Source: Thiodiazotropha sp040793985
GTDB lineage: Bacteria; Pseudomonadota; Gammaproteobacteria; Chromatiales; Chromatiaceae
Assembly: GCA_040793985.1 (NCBI GenBank)
Contig: JBFNJI010000015.1
Location: 121,597 to 185,596 of the forward strand
Length of the DNA stretch: 64,000 bases
Direction of reading: 5' to 3'
Of the stretch, positions 15,797 through 24,657 are shown one piece after another. The translations under genes were made by a program, and so were the position numbers. Under the pieces are notes generated by a model. That model did no database searches. It was not told the origin of the DNA and saw nothing but the letters and a program-made list of their open reading frames with translations. Each line of letters opens with the position of its first letter. Positions within the stretch are counted from its first letter, which is position 1.

Positions 15797-17557
15797 TTAC
15801 ATCTTCTCCGGTGCCGAGACACCAAGCAGATTCAGGCCGTTGCGCACAACCTGCCTGGTCGCGAGGATGAGCTGCAATCTCGCATGCCGCAGTGCGCTAT
15901 CCTCGATCAGGAACTTGTGGGCGTTGTAGTAGGTATGGAAGTCGTTGGCAAGTTCGCGCAGATAGTGGGTCAGTTGATGAGGCTCTTCATGCAGAGCCGC
16001 GGCTTCCACGATTTCGGGGTACTTGGCCAGGCTGGTAATCAAGGTCTGCTCATGCGGCTCGCTGAGCAATCCATAGTCCACCGCCGCCGGATCGCTCTGT
16101 ACAGGGATTGCCTGCTCGGCGGCCTGTTGAAAGACGCTGCAGATACGGGCGTGGGCATACTGCACATAGTAGACCGGATTGTCATTCGACTGGGATTTGG
16201 CCAGGTCGAGGTCGAAGTCCATGTGTTGTTCGCACTTGCGCATGACATAGAAGAAGCGTGCGGCGTCGGCGCCGACCTCCTTGCGCAGCTCGCGCAGGGT
16301 GACGAACTCTCCGGAGCGGGTCGACATCTGCATCTTCTCGCCGCCGCGGTAGAGGATGGCGAACTGTACCAGCAGGACATCGAGCTTTGATGGGTCGTCC
16401 CCCAGCGCCTGCAGGGCCGCCTTGACCCGCGGTACATAGCCGTGGTGGTCGGCGCCCCAGACATCGATGACCCGGTCGAAGCCGCGTTCCAGCTTATCCA
16501 TGTGGTAGGCGATGTCGGATGCGAAATAGGTTGTCTGGCCGTTGTCCCGGACGATCACCCGGTCCTTCTCGTCCCCGTATTCAGTGGAGCGAAACCAGAC
16601 CGCACCCTCCTTTTCGTATAGGTAGCCGCTGTTGCGCAGACGTTCGATGGCGCGATTTACCGCACCACTCTCAGTGAGGCTGCGCTCCGAATACCACTCG
16701 TCGTAGTTGACGCCGAAGAGTCCGAGGTCGTCACGGATATCGTCGAGGATGGTGTTGAGCCCGAGCTCGAAGACGAAGCGATAGCGGTTGTCGCCCAGCA
16801 GCTGCTTGGCACGCAGGATGAGGCCGTCGATGTGGGCCTCTTTGTCGCCGCCGTCGGTTTCGTCTACAGGCACCCCCTCGAAAAGCGTCTCCGCGTCATG
16901 CTTGTACGCCTCGCCATGGTCGCGGTGAAGGGTGGCGGCGATATCCCACACATAGTCCCCACGATAACCGTTGGCGGGAAAGCTCAGGGTTTCGTCGCAG
17001 AGCTCCAGATAGCGCAGCCAGACCGAGGTTGCGAGTATATCCATCTGCCGACCGGCGTCGTTCACATAGTATTCGCGATGGACATCGAAACCGATCGCCT
17101 CGAGGAGATCGGCCACTACCGAACCATAGGCCGCGCCGCGTCCATGACCCACGTGGAGGGGACCGGTGGGATTGGCGGAGACGAATTCGACCTGGATCCG
17201 TTTACCGCTGCCCAGCTTGCTGCGGCCGTAGCCGTGGCCCTGGTCGAGGATGGCGGGAACCAGGCTGTGATAGGCGGAGGCGGCCAGGGTGAAGTTGATG
17301 AATCCGGGGCCGGCTATTTCGCAACCCTCAAGGAGTTCGGAGGGTGGCAGGACAGCGAGCAGTCGCTGGGCCAGCTCCCGGGGATTGGTACCTGCCGGTT
17401 TCGCCAGCACCATGGCGATATTGGTGGCGAAATCCCCATGCCGGCTGTCCCGGGTGCGCTCGATTTTGGGTGCAACGAGGGCGTCTTGCGCAATCATGCC
17501 CTCAGCAATCAGTTGTTGCAGGGCTGCCGTTACCAGTTGCTCGATCTGCTTCTTCAT
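15797..17557 (-). CDS. argS: Arginyl-tRNA synthetase
   Basis: 586 residues, normal for bacterial ArgRS. It charges tRNA-Arg and needs tRNA for amino-acid activation. The N-terminal Add-1 tRNA-binding domain is followed by the class I HIGH motif as VSANPTGPLHVGHGRG. The catalytic domain continues (YYVNDAGRQMDILATSVWLRYLEL; ADHHGYVPRVKAAL; MSTRSGEFVTL in place of KMSKS, as usual for ArgRS), then a DALR anticodon-binding domain to the C-terminus (LLGVSAPEKM). The SPOR gene follows 4 bp downstream. It is divergent from the PilZ gene. Confidence 0.97.
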   Translation of the reverse strand: MKKQIEQLVTAALQQLIAEGMIAQDALVAPKIERTRDSRHGDFATNIAMVLAKPAGTNPRELAQRLLAVLPPSELLEGCEIAGPGFINFTLAASAYHSLVPAILDQGHGYGRSKLGSGKRIQVEFVSANPTGPLHVGHGRGAAYGSVVADLLEAIGFDVHREYYVNDAGRQMDILATSVWLRYLELCDETLSFPANGYRGDYVWDIAATLHRDHGEAYKHDAETLFEGVPVDETDGGDKEAHIDGLILRAKQLLGDNRYRFVFELGLNTILDDIRDDLGLFGVNYDEWYSERSLTESGAVNRAIERLRNSGYLYEKEGAVWFRSTEYGDEKDRVIVRDNGQTTYFASDIAYHMDKLERGFDRVIDVWGADHHGYVPRVKAALQALGDDPSKLDVLLVQFAILYRGGEKMQMSTRSGEFVTLRELRKEVGADAARFFYVMRKCEQHMDFDLDLAKSQSNDNPVYYVQYAHARICSVFQQAAEQAIPVQSDPAAVDYGLLSEPHEQTLITSLAKYPEIVEAAALHEEPHQLTHYLRELANDFHTYYNAHKFLIEDSALRHARLQLILATRQVVRNGLNLLGVSAPEKM

Positions 17558-17640
17558 CGTGTCGTTCGAATTGCCAGGTTTCCAAGGGCGGCAAGGATAC
17601 CAGGAATCGAACCTTTGCGGGGAGGGGTCTGTCTGAATTT

Positions 17641-17696
17641 CGGTCAGAAAGGCTTCATTTAGCGGTCATCTGCATGTCACTCCGAGTTTCTACACT
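17641..17696 (+). promoter_or_regulatory. Candidate Pho-box promoter of the PilZ gene
   Basis: Four heptamers recur every 11 bases: CGGTCAG (17641), GCTTCAT (17652), CGGTCAT (17663) and ATGTCAC (17674). They resemble the PhoB half-site CTGTCAT, with 6 of 7 matches for the last two. Exactly 10 bases after the last one comes TACACT (17691-17696) as a -10. Spacing and periodicity equal those of the phoB and pstS promoters in this window. Confidence 0.6.
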
Positions 17697-17731
17697 TTGA
17701 TACCTCTATGAATTCAGAGGAAAAAAGAACT

Positions 17732-18082
17732 ATGTCTGTAGAAAGGCGCTACAGTAAACGGTATCCCATGCAGGGTGAAGTCTATATCCGCTACCGTAAA
17801 CAGCAGGTATTTCCCGCAACGGCCGCCAACTGCTCGGTTCAGGGGATCTTTTTGCGCACCCAGAACCTGACCATGATCGCAGGGGCAATGGTTGAGCTTG
17901 AGTGCTTTTATGCCGGTCGGCACTGGACGATGACGGGCATACTCACCCACGCCCGGCAGGATGGTGTCGGTGTGATGTTCTGGAGGCCCCAGGTCGAACT
18001 CTATGACGCGGTGATTGCTGCGGCCGACCGCAAACAGCCTGTGACCACCCCCGGGGTCGTGCCTGAAGGGGCCGTCGTCTGA
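17732..18082 (+). CDS. PilZ-domain protein (probable c-di-GMP receptor)
   Basis: About 116 residues from MSVERRYSKR. This start is preferred over ATG 17708 because the predicted transcript would begin near 17703 and AGAGG lies at 17716-17720. The arginine motif is ERRYSKRYPM and the second c-di-GMP motif reads NCSVQGIFLRT, i.e. N-x-S-x-x-G, an accepted variant of D-x-S-x-x-G. The remaining strands of the PilZ barrel follow (MVELECFYAGRHWTMTGILTHARQDGVGVMF). It lacks any enzymatic partner domain, so it probably acts as a small effector on another protein. It lies between argS (divergent) and phoB, behind its own Pho-box-like promoter. Confidence 0.85.
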   Translation: MSVERRYSKRYPMQGEVYIRYRKQQVFPATAANCSVQGIFLRTQNLTMIAGAMVELECFYAGRHWTMTGILTHARQDGVGVMFWRPQVELYDAVIAAADRKQPVTTPGVVPEGAVV

Positions 18083-18152
18083 GACCGGTGCGGTTGCAGG
18101 GGTACAGCCCGACAACGCGACTTGGCGCGAATTTCCCAGTGGGAGTCGGGGA

Positions 18153-18186
18153 TTGTCATCTTTGTGTAACAAATCTCCTGTTTAAT
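18153..18186 (+). promoter_or_regulatory. Candidate Pho-box promoter of phoB
   Basis: Half-sites TTGTCAT (18153-18159) and GTGTAAC (18164-18170) lie 11 bases apart. They are followed after exactly 10 bases by TTTAAT (18181-18186), a 5-of-6 match to the -10 consensus. This fits PhoB autoregulation. Confidence 0.6.
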
Positions 18187-18205
18187 GGCTGCATCTTAAA
18201 ACGAT

Positions 18206-18910
18206 ATGGATATGGCGATGACAGTCCCGAGAATACTTGCTGTTGATGATGAACCCGCCGTCGGTGAGATGTTACGGTTTATCCTGGAGCAGGATGGATT
18301 TCAGGCTGATTTCGTGGAAGACGCATCACAAGCCATCAGCCAGATACGCAAATCCAAACCCGATCTCATCCTCCTCGACTGGATGCTGCCGGGGATGAGC
18401 GGTCTGGAGCTTGCGGGCCGCCTGAAAAAAGACCGGGATACAGCGGGGATCCCGATCATCATGCTCACCGCCAAGGGTGAGGAGGACGATAAGGTTCGCG
18501 GCCTCGATATCGGTGCGGAGGACTATGTCACCAAGCCCTTCTCTGCCAGGGAGCTGTTGGCGAGAATCCGCTCCATCCTGCGCCGTGTCTCTCCACTGCT
18601 GGCGGGTGATCAGCTCGAGTGCGGCGGTCTTATACTCGATCCGGTGAGTCACAGGATCACCTCGGAGGGCGATGGGGTCGAGCTGGGCCCCACCGAGTTC
18701 CGGCTGCTCCACTTCTTCATGACTCACCGCGAGCGCGTCTTTACCCGGGGGCAGCTGCTGGATCAGGTTTGGGGTACCAATGTCTATATCGAGGAGCGTA
18801 CGGTGGATGTTCATATCCGACGCCTGCGTAAGGCGCTGGAGCCCACCGGCAAGCACACACTTCTGCAGACCGTGCGTGGCGCCGGTTACCGTTTCTCGGA
18901 CAAGCGCTGA
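18206..18910 (+). CDS. phoB: Phosphate-response regulator PhoB
   Basis: An OmpR/PhoB-family two-domain regulator of 234 residues (or slightly fewer if ATG 18218 is used). The receiver has the acidic pair AVDDEP, the phospho-acceptor Asp in LILLDWMLPGMSG, the Thr switch LTAKG and the Lys in DYVTKPFSARELLARI. The C-terminal winged helix includes LGPTEFRLLHFFMTHRERVFTRGQLLDQVWG and the recognition segment RTVDVHIRRLRKAL. It activates the Pho regulon at low phosphate. The usual partner kinase gene phoR is not next to it; the pst genes follow instead. Confidence 0.93.
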   Translation: MDMAMTVPRILAVDDEPAVGEMLRFILEQDGFQADFVEDASQAISQIRKSKPDLILLDWMLPGMSGLELAGRLKKDRDTAGIPIIMLTAKGEEDDKVRGLDIGAEDYVTKPFSARELLARIRSILRRVSPLLAGDQLECGGLILDPVSHRITSEGDGVELGPTEFRLLHFFMTHRERVFTRGQLLDQVWGTNVYIEERTVDVHIRRLRKALEPTGKHTLLQTVRGAGYRFSDKR

Positions 18911-19012
18911 ATCCTGATCAATCTCCATTGAAGCCCTGCACGGGCGCCGGAAATCACTGCGCCCGGTAAGCAGTGGGTTATTCAGTCAATGCCCGGTTCC
19001 TGCAAATTGGTG

Positions 19013-19068
19013 CCGTAATGCAACCGTAATATAACTCTCATTCTCTATTCATCTTGAGCGCCTATTCT
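19013..19068 (+). promoter_or_regulatory. Pho-box promoter of the pst operon
   Basis: Four half-sites with exact 11-base periodicity: CCGTAAT (19013), CCGTAAT (19024), CTCTCAT (19035) and TATTCAT (19046). After 10 bases comes TATTCT (19063-19068) as a -10. Multiple half-sites match strong PhoB promoters, where PhoB replaces -35 recognition. Confidence 0.8.
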
Positions 19069-19136
19069 CTAGCGCCTGATTACAACATCAAGCCAGCTTA
19101 TTGCTTATTGGTTCTCTAAGAAGGAGAGATTGAAAC

Positions 19137-20180
19137 ATGAAAAAGCTGATATCAGCAGCGGTTGCACTTTCATTGACCGGTTTCGTTGGCATGGCCTCAG
19201 CACGGGACTACATCAGTGTCGTCGGTTCCTCAACCGTCTACCCTTTTGCTACCGTGGTTGCAGAGCAGTTCGGTAAGACTTCCAAGTTCAAAACCCCCAA
19301 GATCGAGTCCACCGGCTCGGGTGGCGGCTTGAAGCTGTTCTGTGCTGGTGTCGGTGTCGAACATCCCGATATCACCAACGCCTCGCGTCGGATCAAGAAG
19401 TCCGAGGTTGATCGCTGCGCAGGCAATGGCATCAACGATATCATCGAGGTGAAGGTAGGTTACGACGGTATCGCCCTGGCCAACTCCAAGGCGGCCCCTC
19501 GCTTCTCCGTAACCCGTAAGGATATATACCTGGCTCTGGCCAAAGAGGTTCCGGATCCGAAGGACCCCACAAGCGGCAAGCTGGTCCCCAATCCCTACAA
19601 GACATGGAAGGATGTCAACAAGGACCTTCCCGACATGGCTATAGAGGTCCTCGGTCCTCCTCCCACTTCCGGTACCCGTGACGCCTTCGCCGAGCTGGCG
19701 ATGGAGGGCGGCTGCAAGAAGATCGACTGGATCAAGGCGATGAAGAAGAAAGACAAGAAGATGTACAAGTCGATCTGCCACACCGTGCGTGAGGATGGCA
19801 AATACATCGAGGCCGGCGAGAACGACAACCTGATCGTGCAGAAACTGGAAGCCAACAAGGGTGCCCTGGGCGTTTTCGGCTACAGCTTCCTCGATCAGAA
19901 CTCCGACAAGGTGCAGGGTTCCCTGGTTGACGGTGTCGCTCCTACCTTCGAGCTGATCGCCGACGGCAGCTATCCGGTATCGCGTCCCCTCTACTTCTAT
20001 GTGAAGAAGGCGCACATGGGCAAGATCCCCGGTATCGAAGCGTATCTGGCCGAGTTCACCAACGACAAGGCCTGGGGTGATGACGGCTATCTGGCCGACA
20101 AGGGTCTGATTCCGATGCCGACTGAAGAGCGCAAGGCTTTCAAGAGTAACGTCGACTCCAAGACCTCGCTGAAACTCTAA
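19137..20180 (+). CDS. pstS: Periplasmic phosphate-binding protein PstS
   Basis: 347 residues with a signal peptide ending MASA. The mature N-terminus starts at once with the PstS motif RDYISVVGSSTVYPFATVVAEQF. Phosphate-contact segments follow: ESTGSGGGLKLFC, ITNASRRIKKSE and PPPTSGTRDAFAELAME. It captures phosphate for the PstCAB transporter. GGAGAG lies just before the ATG. It is the first gene of pstSCAB-phoU and is separated from pstC by an intrinsic terminator, which should make PstS more abundant than the membrane subunits. Confidence 0.97.
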   Translation: MKKLISAAVALSLTGFVGMASARDYISVVGSSTVYPFATVVAEQFGKTSKFKTPKIESTGSGGGLKLFCAGVGVEHPDITNASRRIKKSEVDRCAGNGINDIIEVKVGYDGIALANSKAAPRFSVTRKDIYLALAKEVPDPKDPTSGKLVPNPYKTWKDVNKDLPDMAIEVLGPPPTSGTRDAFAELAMEGGCKKIDWIKAMKKKDKKMYKSICHTVREDGKYIEAGENDNLIVQKLEANKGALGVFGYSFLDQNSDKVQGSLVDGVAPTFELIADGSYPVSRPLYFYVKKAHMGKIPGIEAYLAEFTNDKAWGDDGYLADKGLIPMPTEERKAFKSNVDSKTSLKL

Positions 20181-20201
20181 GCCACTGTCATGGGCTGAAG
20201 G

Positions 20202-20232
20202 AGCGGCCGGCCCCAGGGCCAGCCGCTTTTTT
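20202..20232 (+). terminator. Intercistronic terminator between pstS and pstC
   Basis: A near-perfect GC-rich hairpin (arms 20202-20213 and 20216-20226, AGCGGC at the base pairing with GCCGCT) is followed by six T. It lies 21 bp after the pstS stop and 14 bp before pstC, so it probably acts as a partial terminator or RNA-end stabiliser within the operon. Confidence 0.8.
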
Positions 20233-20245
20233 CCTGGGAACCGTC

Positions 20246-21628
20246 ATGCATTCGTCAACGTTGATCATTGTTTTACTGGGCCTTATGGCGTTGGCCTATT
20301 ACATGGGTCGCAAGCGCTCTCTGAGACTGGCGGGCGGCCGGGTCAGGGATCTCCATTCGCTTCCCTCATACTATGGTGTTCACACCGCGCTCTGGTGCGG
20401 GGTGCCCGCATTGATTCTGTTCGTGCTCTGGATCGCTTTCGAAGGGGCCGTGGTGACGGGTATGGTGGTGGACAACCTGCCACGGGAGATTCAGGAACTT
20501 CCCCCCGAACGGCTCAACCTGGTGTTGAACGATATCCGCAACCTGGCCCGGGGTGACATCGTATCCCAGGCGGTGGACGAGACCATGCAGGGCGCCGCCG
20601 ATCACTACACCGCGCTGCTGCGTATCAGCGACATGGCCCTCTTCGTGGTCGCACTCTCGGTGGCGATCCTGGGTGGGTTGCTGGCGCGACACTCCATCAA
20701 CCGCCATCAGCGTGCCCGTAACCGGGTGGAGAAGGCGGTCAGCTTCTTTCTCGTCTCCAGCTCCTCGCTGGCGATTTTCACCACCATCGGTATCGTGCTT
20801 TCGGTGCTTTTCGAATCGATACGCTTCTTCCAGCAGATACCGGTAACTGAATTCATCTTCGGCCTGGAGTGGTCACCGCAGACGGCGATCAGGGCGGACC
20901 AGGTCGGATCCTCCGGGGTCTTCGGCGCCATACCGCTGTTTGCGGGCACCTTCCTGATAACCATCATCGCGATGTTCGTGGCTGTCCCCATCGGCCTGAT
21001 GTCGGCGATCTACATGGCCGAGTATGCGGGCAAGCGCTTCCGCTCACTTGCTAAGCCGGTGCTGGAGGTTCTGGCCGGTATTCCCACGGTTGTCTACGGC
21101 TTCTTCGCCGCCCTCACCGTGGCCCCTTTTTTCCGCGATCTGGGGACCAGCCTGGGGCTGGGCGTCTCTTCGGAATCGGCCCTCGCCGCGGGCGTGGTGA
21201 TGGGGATCATGATCATCCCCTTTGTTTCATCCCTATCGGACGATGTCATCAACGCGGTGCCCCAGGCGATGCGCGACGGCTCCTACGGCCTCGGCGCGAC
21301 CCGCTCGGAGACCATTCGCCAGGTGATCATCCCGGCCGCACTGCCGGGCATTGTGGGTGGTGTGCTGCTGGCGGTCTCCCGGGCCATCGGCGAGACCATG
21401 ATCGTGGTGATGGCCGCCGGCCTCTCCGCCAACCTCACGGCCAATCCCCTGGAGGCGGTGACCACGGTTACCGTGCAGATCGTCACCCTGCTGGTGGGCG
21501 ATCAGGAGTTCGACAGCGCCAAAACCCTGGCTGCCTTCGCCCTCGCCCTGGTGCTTTTTGCCATCACCCTGGCCCTCAACATGATCGCCCTGCACATCGT
21601 GCGTAGATATCGTGAACAGTATGAATAG
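20246..21628 (+). CDS. pstC: Phosphate ABC transporter permease PstC
   Basis: 460 residues, the long gammaproteobacterial type with an extra N-terminal region. A TM-containing segment and a ~70-residue loop (VVDNLPREIQELPPERLNLVLNDIRNLARGD) precede the six-helix MetI-like permease domain. The permease signature is DVINAVPQAMRDGSYGLGATRSETIRQVIIPAALPGIVGG, the coupling helix for PstB. It forms the inner-membrane channel with PstA. Its stop overlaps the pstA start by several bases. Confidence 0.95.
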   Translation: MHSSTLIIVLLGLMALAYYMGRKRSLRLAGGRVRDLHSLPSYYGVHTALWCGVPALILFVLWIAFEGAVVTGMVVDNLPREIQELPPERLNLVLNDIRNLARGDIVSQAVDETMQGAADHYTALLRISDMALFVVALSVAILGGLLARHSINRHQRARNRVEKAVSFFLVSSSSLAIFTTIGIVLSVLFESIRFFQQIPVTEFIFGLEWSPQTAIRADQVGSSGVFGAIPLFAGTFLITIIAMFVAVPIGLMSAIYMAEYAGKRFRSLAKPVLEVLAGIPTVVYGFFAALTVAPFFRDLGTSLGLGVSSESALAAGVVMGIMIIPFVSSLSDDVINAVPQAMRDGSYGLGATRSETIRQVIIPAALPGIVGGVLLAVSRAIGETMIVVMAAGLSANLTANPLEAVTTVTVQIVTLLVGDQEFDSAKTLAAFALALVLFAITLALNMIALHIVRRYREQYE

Positions 21629-22919
21629 TCAACAGCAGCAATACGACCAGACGATGCTGCGGGTCCAGCAGGGTCTGGAACGCCGCTATCGCAAGGAGAA
21701 ATGGTTTCAGCGTTTGGGTCTGGGGGCGATTGTTCTCGGTCTGGCGTTTGTCTCCTTCCTTTTCATCAGCATCATCGCCAACGGTTACACAGCCTTTCAG
21801 CAGACCTATGTGAAACTCGATATCAACTTCGATCCCGAGTTGATTGCACCGCTTGGGGAGACCGATCCGGAAGTGCTCTCCAGGGCGAACTACGGCGGTC
21901 TGGTGAAGAAGACCATGCGGGAGATGTTCCCCGATGTCAGCGGTCGCCGGGAGAAGAAGGTGCTCTATAACCTGGTGAGCACCGGTGCCAGCTATCAGCT
22001 GCGGGATATGGTGATGCAGGACCCCTCGCTGATCGGTACCCGGCAGAGTGTCTGGGTATTGGCCGACGACGATGTGGATATGCTGATCAAGGGGCATATC
22101 GATCTCAATGTGCCCGAGAGCGATCGCCGCATCAAGAACAACCAGATGGTGTGGATACAGTCAATGCAGGCTGAGGATCGGATCGAAAAACGGTTCAACT
22201 CCGTATTTTTCACCGCCGGCGACTCCCGCGAGCCCGAACTGTCCGGTATCAAGGGGGCCGTTCATGGCTCCTTCTTCACCCTGCTGATCTGCCTGTTGAT
22301 CTCATTTCCTGTCGGGGTGGCGGCGGCGGTCTACCTGGAAGAGTTCGCCCCCAAGAACCGCTGGACCGACATCATCGAGGTCAATATCAATAACCTGGCA
22401 GCGGTCCCCTCGATCGTCTTCGGTCTGCTCGGCCTCGCGGTGTTCATCAACTTTTTTGGCCTGCCGCGTTCGGTGCCCCTGGTGGGCGGTCTGGTCCTTG
22501 CTCTGATGACCCTGCCGACGATCATCATCGCCAGCCGCGCCGCCTTGAAATCGGTGCCGCCGTCGATCCGCGAGGCGGCACTCGGGGTCGGGGCGTCGCC
22601 GATGCAGACCGTCACCCACCATGTGCTGCCCCTGGCTATGCCGGGAATGCTCACCGGTACCATTATCGGCATGGCCCAGGCCCTGGGCGAAACCGCACCG
22701 CTGCTGATGATCGGCATGGTGGCCTTCATCGTCGATATACCCGGCGGGCCCTTCGATCCATCGGCGGTTCTGCCGGTGCAGATCTACCTCTGGGCCGACA
22801 GTCCGGAGCGTGCCTTCGTGGAGCGAACTTCCGCGGCGATCATGGTGCTGTTGGCCTTCCTCATCAGCATGAACCTGTTGGCCGTCTGGTTGAGAAAGAA
22901 ATTTGAGCGGCGTTGGTAA
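21621..22919 (+). CDS. pstA: Phosphate ABC transporter permease PstA
   Basis: About 432 residues, again the long form. One N-terminal TM helix (LGLGAIVLGLAFVSFLFISIIANGYTAF) is followed by a periplasmic domain of about 150 residues and then the MetI-like permease with RAALKSVPPSIREAALGVGASPMQTVTHHVLPLAMPGML. ATG 21621 overlaps the pstC stop (TAG 21626-21628), implying translational coupling; GTG 21612 is an alternative. It pairs with PstC in the membrane. The enlarged periplasmic parts of both permeases may add a contact surface for PstS (inference). Confidence 0.95.
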   Translation: MNSQQQQYDQTMLRVQQGLERRYRKEKWFQRLGLGAIVLGLAFVSFLFISIIANGYTAFQQTYVKLDINFDPELIAPLGETDPEVLSRANYGGLVKKTMREMFPDVSGRREKKVLYNLVSTGASYQLRDMVMQDPSLIGTRQSVWVLADDDVDMLIKGHIDLNVPESDRRIKNNQMVWIQSMQAEDRIEKRFNSVFFTAGDSREPELSGIKGAVHGSFFTLLICLLISFPVGVAAAVYLEEFAPKNRWTDIIEVNINNLAAVPSIVFGLLGLAVFINFFGLPRSVPLVGGLVLALMTLPTIIIASRAALKSVPPSIREAALGVGASPMQTVTHHVLPLAMPGMLTGTIIGMAQALGETAPLLMIGMVAFIVDIPGGPFDPSAVLPVQIYLWADSPERAFVERTSAAIMVLLAFLISMNLLAVWLRKKFERRW

Positions 22920-22940
22920 GCCGATGCAAGCGAGGTAAAT

Positions 22941-23825
22941 ATGCAAGAGTTAGTCAACGAGCGCGGCGTGGTCTCCAAGCCGCTTCATCCTGAAATCGCA
23001 CCCGAGGCCGAAATGCACGCGACATTTGAACAGCATGGCAGTGAGACGGTAGGGGAGATCTACGTCGAGAACCCCCGCATGACCTGCCGAAATGTCAATG
23101 TCCACTACGGCGACAAGCAGGCGATATTCGACGTCAGTCTCGACATCGGCAAGAATCAGGTGATCTCCATGATCGGGCCCTCAGGCTGCGGCAAGTCCAC
23201 TTTCCTGCGCTGTCTGAACCGCATGAACGACAGCATCGATGTTTGCCGTGTCAGCGGCCAGATCAAGATGGATGGCCAGGATATCTATGACGACGGTCTC
23301 GACGTGGTGCCGTTGCGTGCCAGCGTCGGCATGGTGTTTCAGAAACCCAATCCGTTCCCTAAATCGATCTACGACAACATTGCCTATGGACCGCGCATCC
23401 ACGGCCTCAGCGACGATTCCGGACACCTGGACGAGATTGTCGAAAACTCACTCACCAGGGCAGGCCTCTGGGAGGAGGTCAAGGATCGCCTGGACCAGCC
23501 GGGTACCGGTCTCTCGGGTGGGCAGCAGCAACGACTCTGCATCGCCCGCGCCATTGCCGTCAGCCCCGAGGTGATCCTGATGGACGAGCCCTGTTCCGCC
23601 CTCGACCCCATCGCCACCGCGAAGATAGAGGAGCTGATCGACGAGCTGCGGGCAAACTACACCATCGCCATCGTCACCCACTCCATGCAGCAGGCGGCGA
23701 GGGTGAGTCAGCGCACTGCCTATTTCCACCTCGGTAAGCTGATAGAGGTGGGCGAGACGGATCAGATCTTTACCAATCCCCGGCATAGGTTGACTGAAGA
23801 CTATATCACCGGCCGTTTCGGTTAA
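22941..23825 (+). CDS. pstB: Phosphate ABC transporter ATP-binding protein PstB
   Basis: 294 residues, about 35 longer than E. coli PstB at the N-terminus (to VENPRMTCRNVNVHYGDKQAIFDVSL). Walker A is MIGPSGCGKSTFLRCLNRMND, the Q-loop MVFQKPNPFPKSIYDNIAYG, the signature LSGGQQQRLCIARAI, Walker B VILMDEPCSALDPIAT and the switch His in AIVTHSMQQAARVS. It drives phosphate import through PstCA and takes part in PhoR/PhoU signalling. phoU begins 2 bp after its stop. Confidence 0.97.
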   Translation: MQELVNERGVVSKPLHPEIAPEAEMHATFEQHGSETVGEIYVENPRMTCRNVNVHYGDKQAIFDVSLDIGKNQVISMIGPSGCGKSTFLRCLNRMNDSIDVCRVSGQIKMDGQDIYDDGLDVVPLRASVGMVFQKPNPFPKSIYDNIAYGPRIHGLSDDSGHLDEIVENSLTRAGLWEEVKDRLDQPGTGLSGGQQQRLCIARAIAVSPEVILMDEPCSALDPIATAKIEELIDELRANYTIAIVTHSMQQAARVSQRTAYFHLGKLIEVGETDQIFTNPRHRLTEDYITGRFG

Positions 23826-23827
23826 GG

Positions 23828-24562
23828 ATGAAACTGATGAACGAGATGACCAGCGGACATACAGTAAAGGCCTACAACGAAGAACTCGACAGCATCAACG
23901 GGCTGGTGATCGAACTGGGCGAGCTTGGCCTGGATCAGCTGCGTCGGGCGGTGCAGACGCTGAGAGACGAGGACACCAAAGAGGCGGGCCTGGTCATCGA
24001 CAGGGACCGGGAGCTCAACGCCATCGATGTCAGGGCCGACGAGGAGATCATCCGACTGATCGCCAAGCGTCAGCCGATGGCCAAGGACCTGCGCGACATC
24101 CTCACGGTGCAGAAGATCATCACCGACCTCGAACGGGTCGGCGACGAGGCGCGTAAGATCGCCAATCTGACCATCCATTTCTATGATAACGGCAAGCCAC
24201 CGCCCAGCAATGAGATTCTCAGCGATATCTATGACATGGCCGCCTTTGTCGACGACATGCTCAGCAAGAGCCTGCAGGCCTTCACCCGGGTGGATCTCAA
24301 GATCGCCCTGGGTGTGATCGAGCACGAGAGGCGCTTGTTCGATGAGTTCAGGGGAGCGCTGCGTCGTCTATCGACCTTTATCATGGAAGACTCCCGCAGT
24401 GTGGGGCATGCGGTCGATATCGTGCTTGCGCTGCGTGCCCTGGAGCGCATCGGCGGTCATGCCAAGAATATCGGTGGCCATGTGATCTTCCTGATCACGG
24501 GCAAGGATGTGAGGCACGAAAACCTGAGCGCGATCTACAGCGAGGTCGCCAAACTTACATGA
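23828..24562 (+). CDS. phoU: Phosphate signalling protein PhoU
   Basis: 244 residues forming two tandem three-helix PhoU repeats. Each carries the acidic metal-binding signature: DRELNAIDVRADEEIIRLIAKRQPMAKDLR...DLERVGDEARKIANL in the first, and RLFDEFRGALRRLSTFIMEDSRSVGHAVDIVLALRALERIGGHAKNIGGHV in the second. PhoU links Pst activity to PhoR and keeps the Pho regulon off when phosphate is plentiful. It is the last gene of the pst operon. The convergent glgP gene ends about 95 bp downstream, with no clear terminator between them. Confidence 0.96.
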   Translation: MKLMNEMTSGHTVKAYNEELDSINGLVIELGELGLDQLRRAVQTLRDEDTKEAGLVIDRDRELNAIDVRADEEIIRLIAKRQPMAKDLRDILTVQKIITDLERVGDEARKIANLTIHFYDNGKPPPSNEILSDIYDMAAFVDDMLSKSLQAFTRVDLKIALGVIEHERRLFDEFRGALRRLSTFIMEDSRSVGHAVDIVLALRALERIGGHAKNIGGHVIFLITGKDVRHENLSAIYSEVAKLT

Positions 24563-24657
24563 GAATGTGGCCCGACGGTTTGCAGTCGAGGGTTCCGAGC
24601 ACAGGCTAGTTGACACAGCGCGTCCATCCCTGGCGCGCCACCAGGCAGTGGGCCTAT

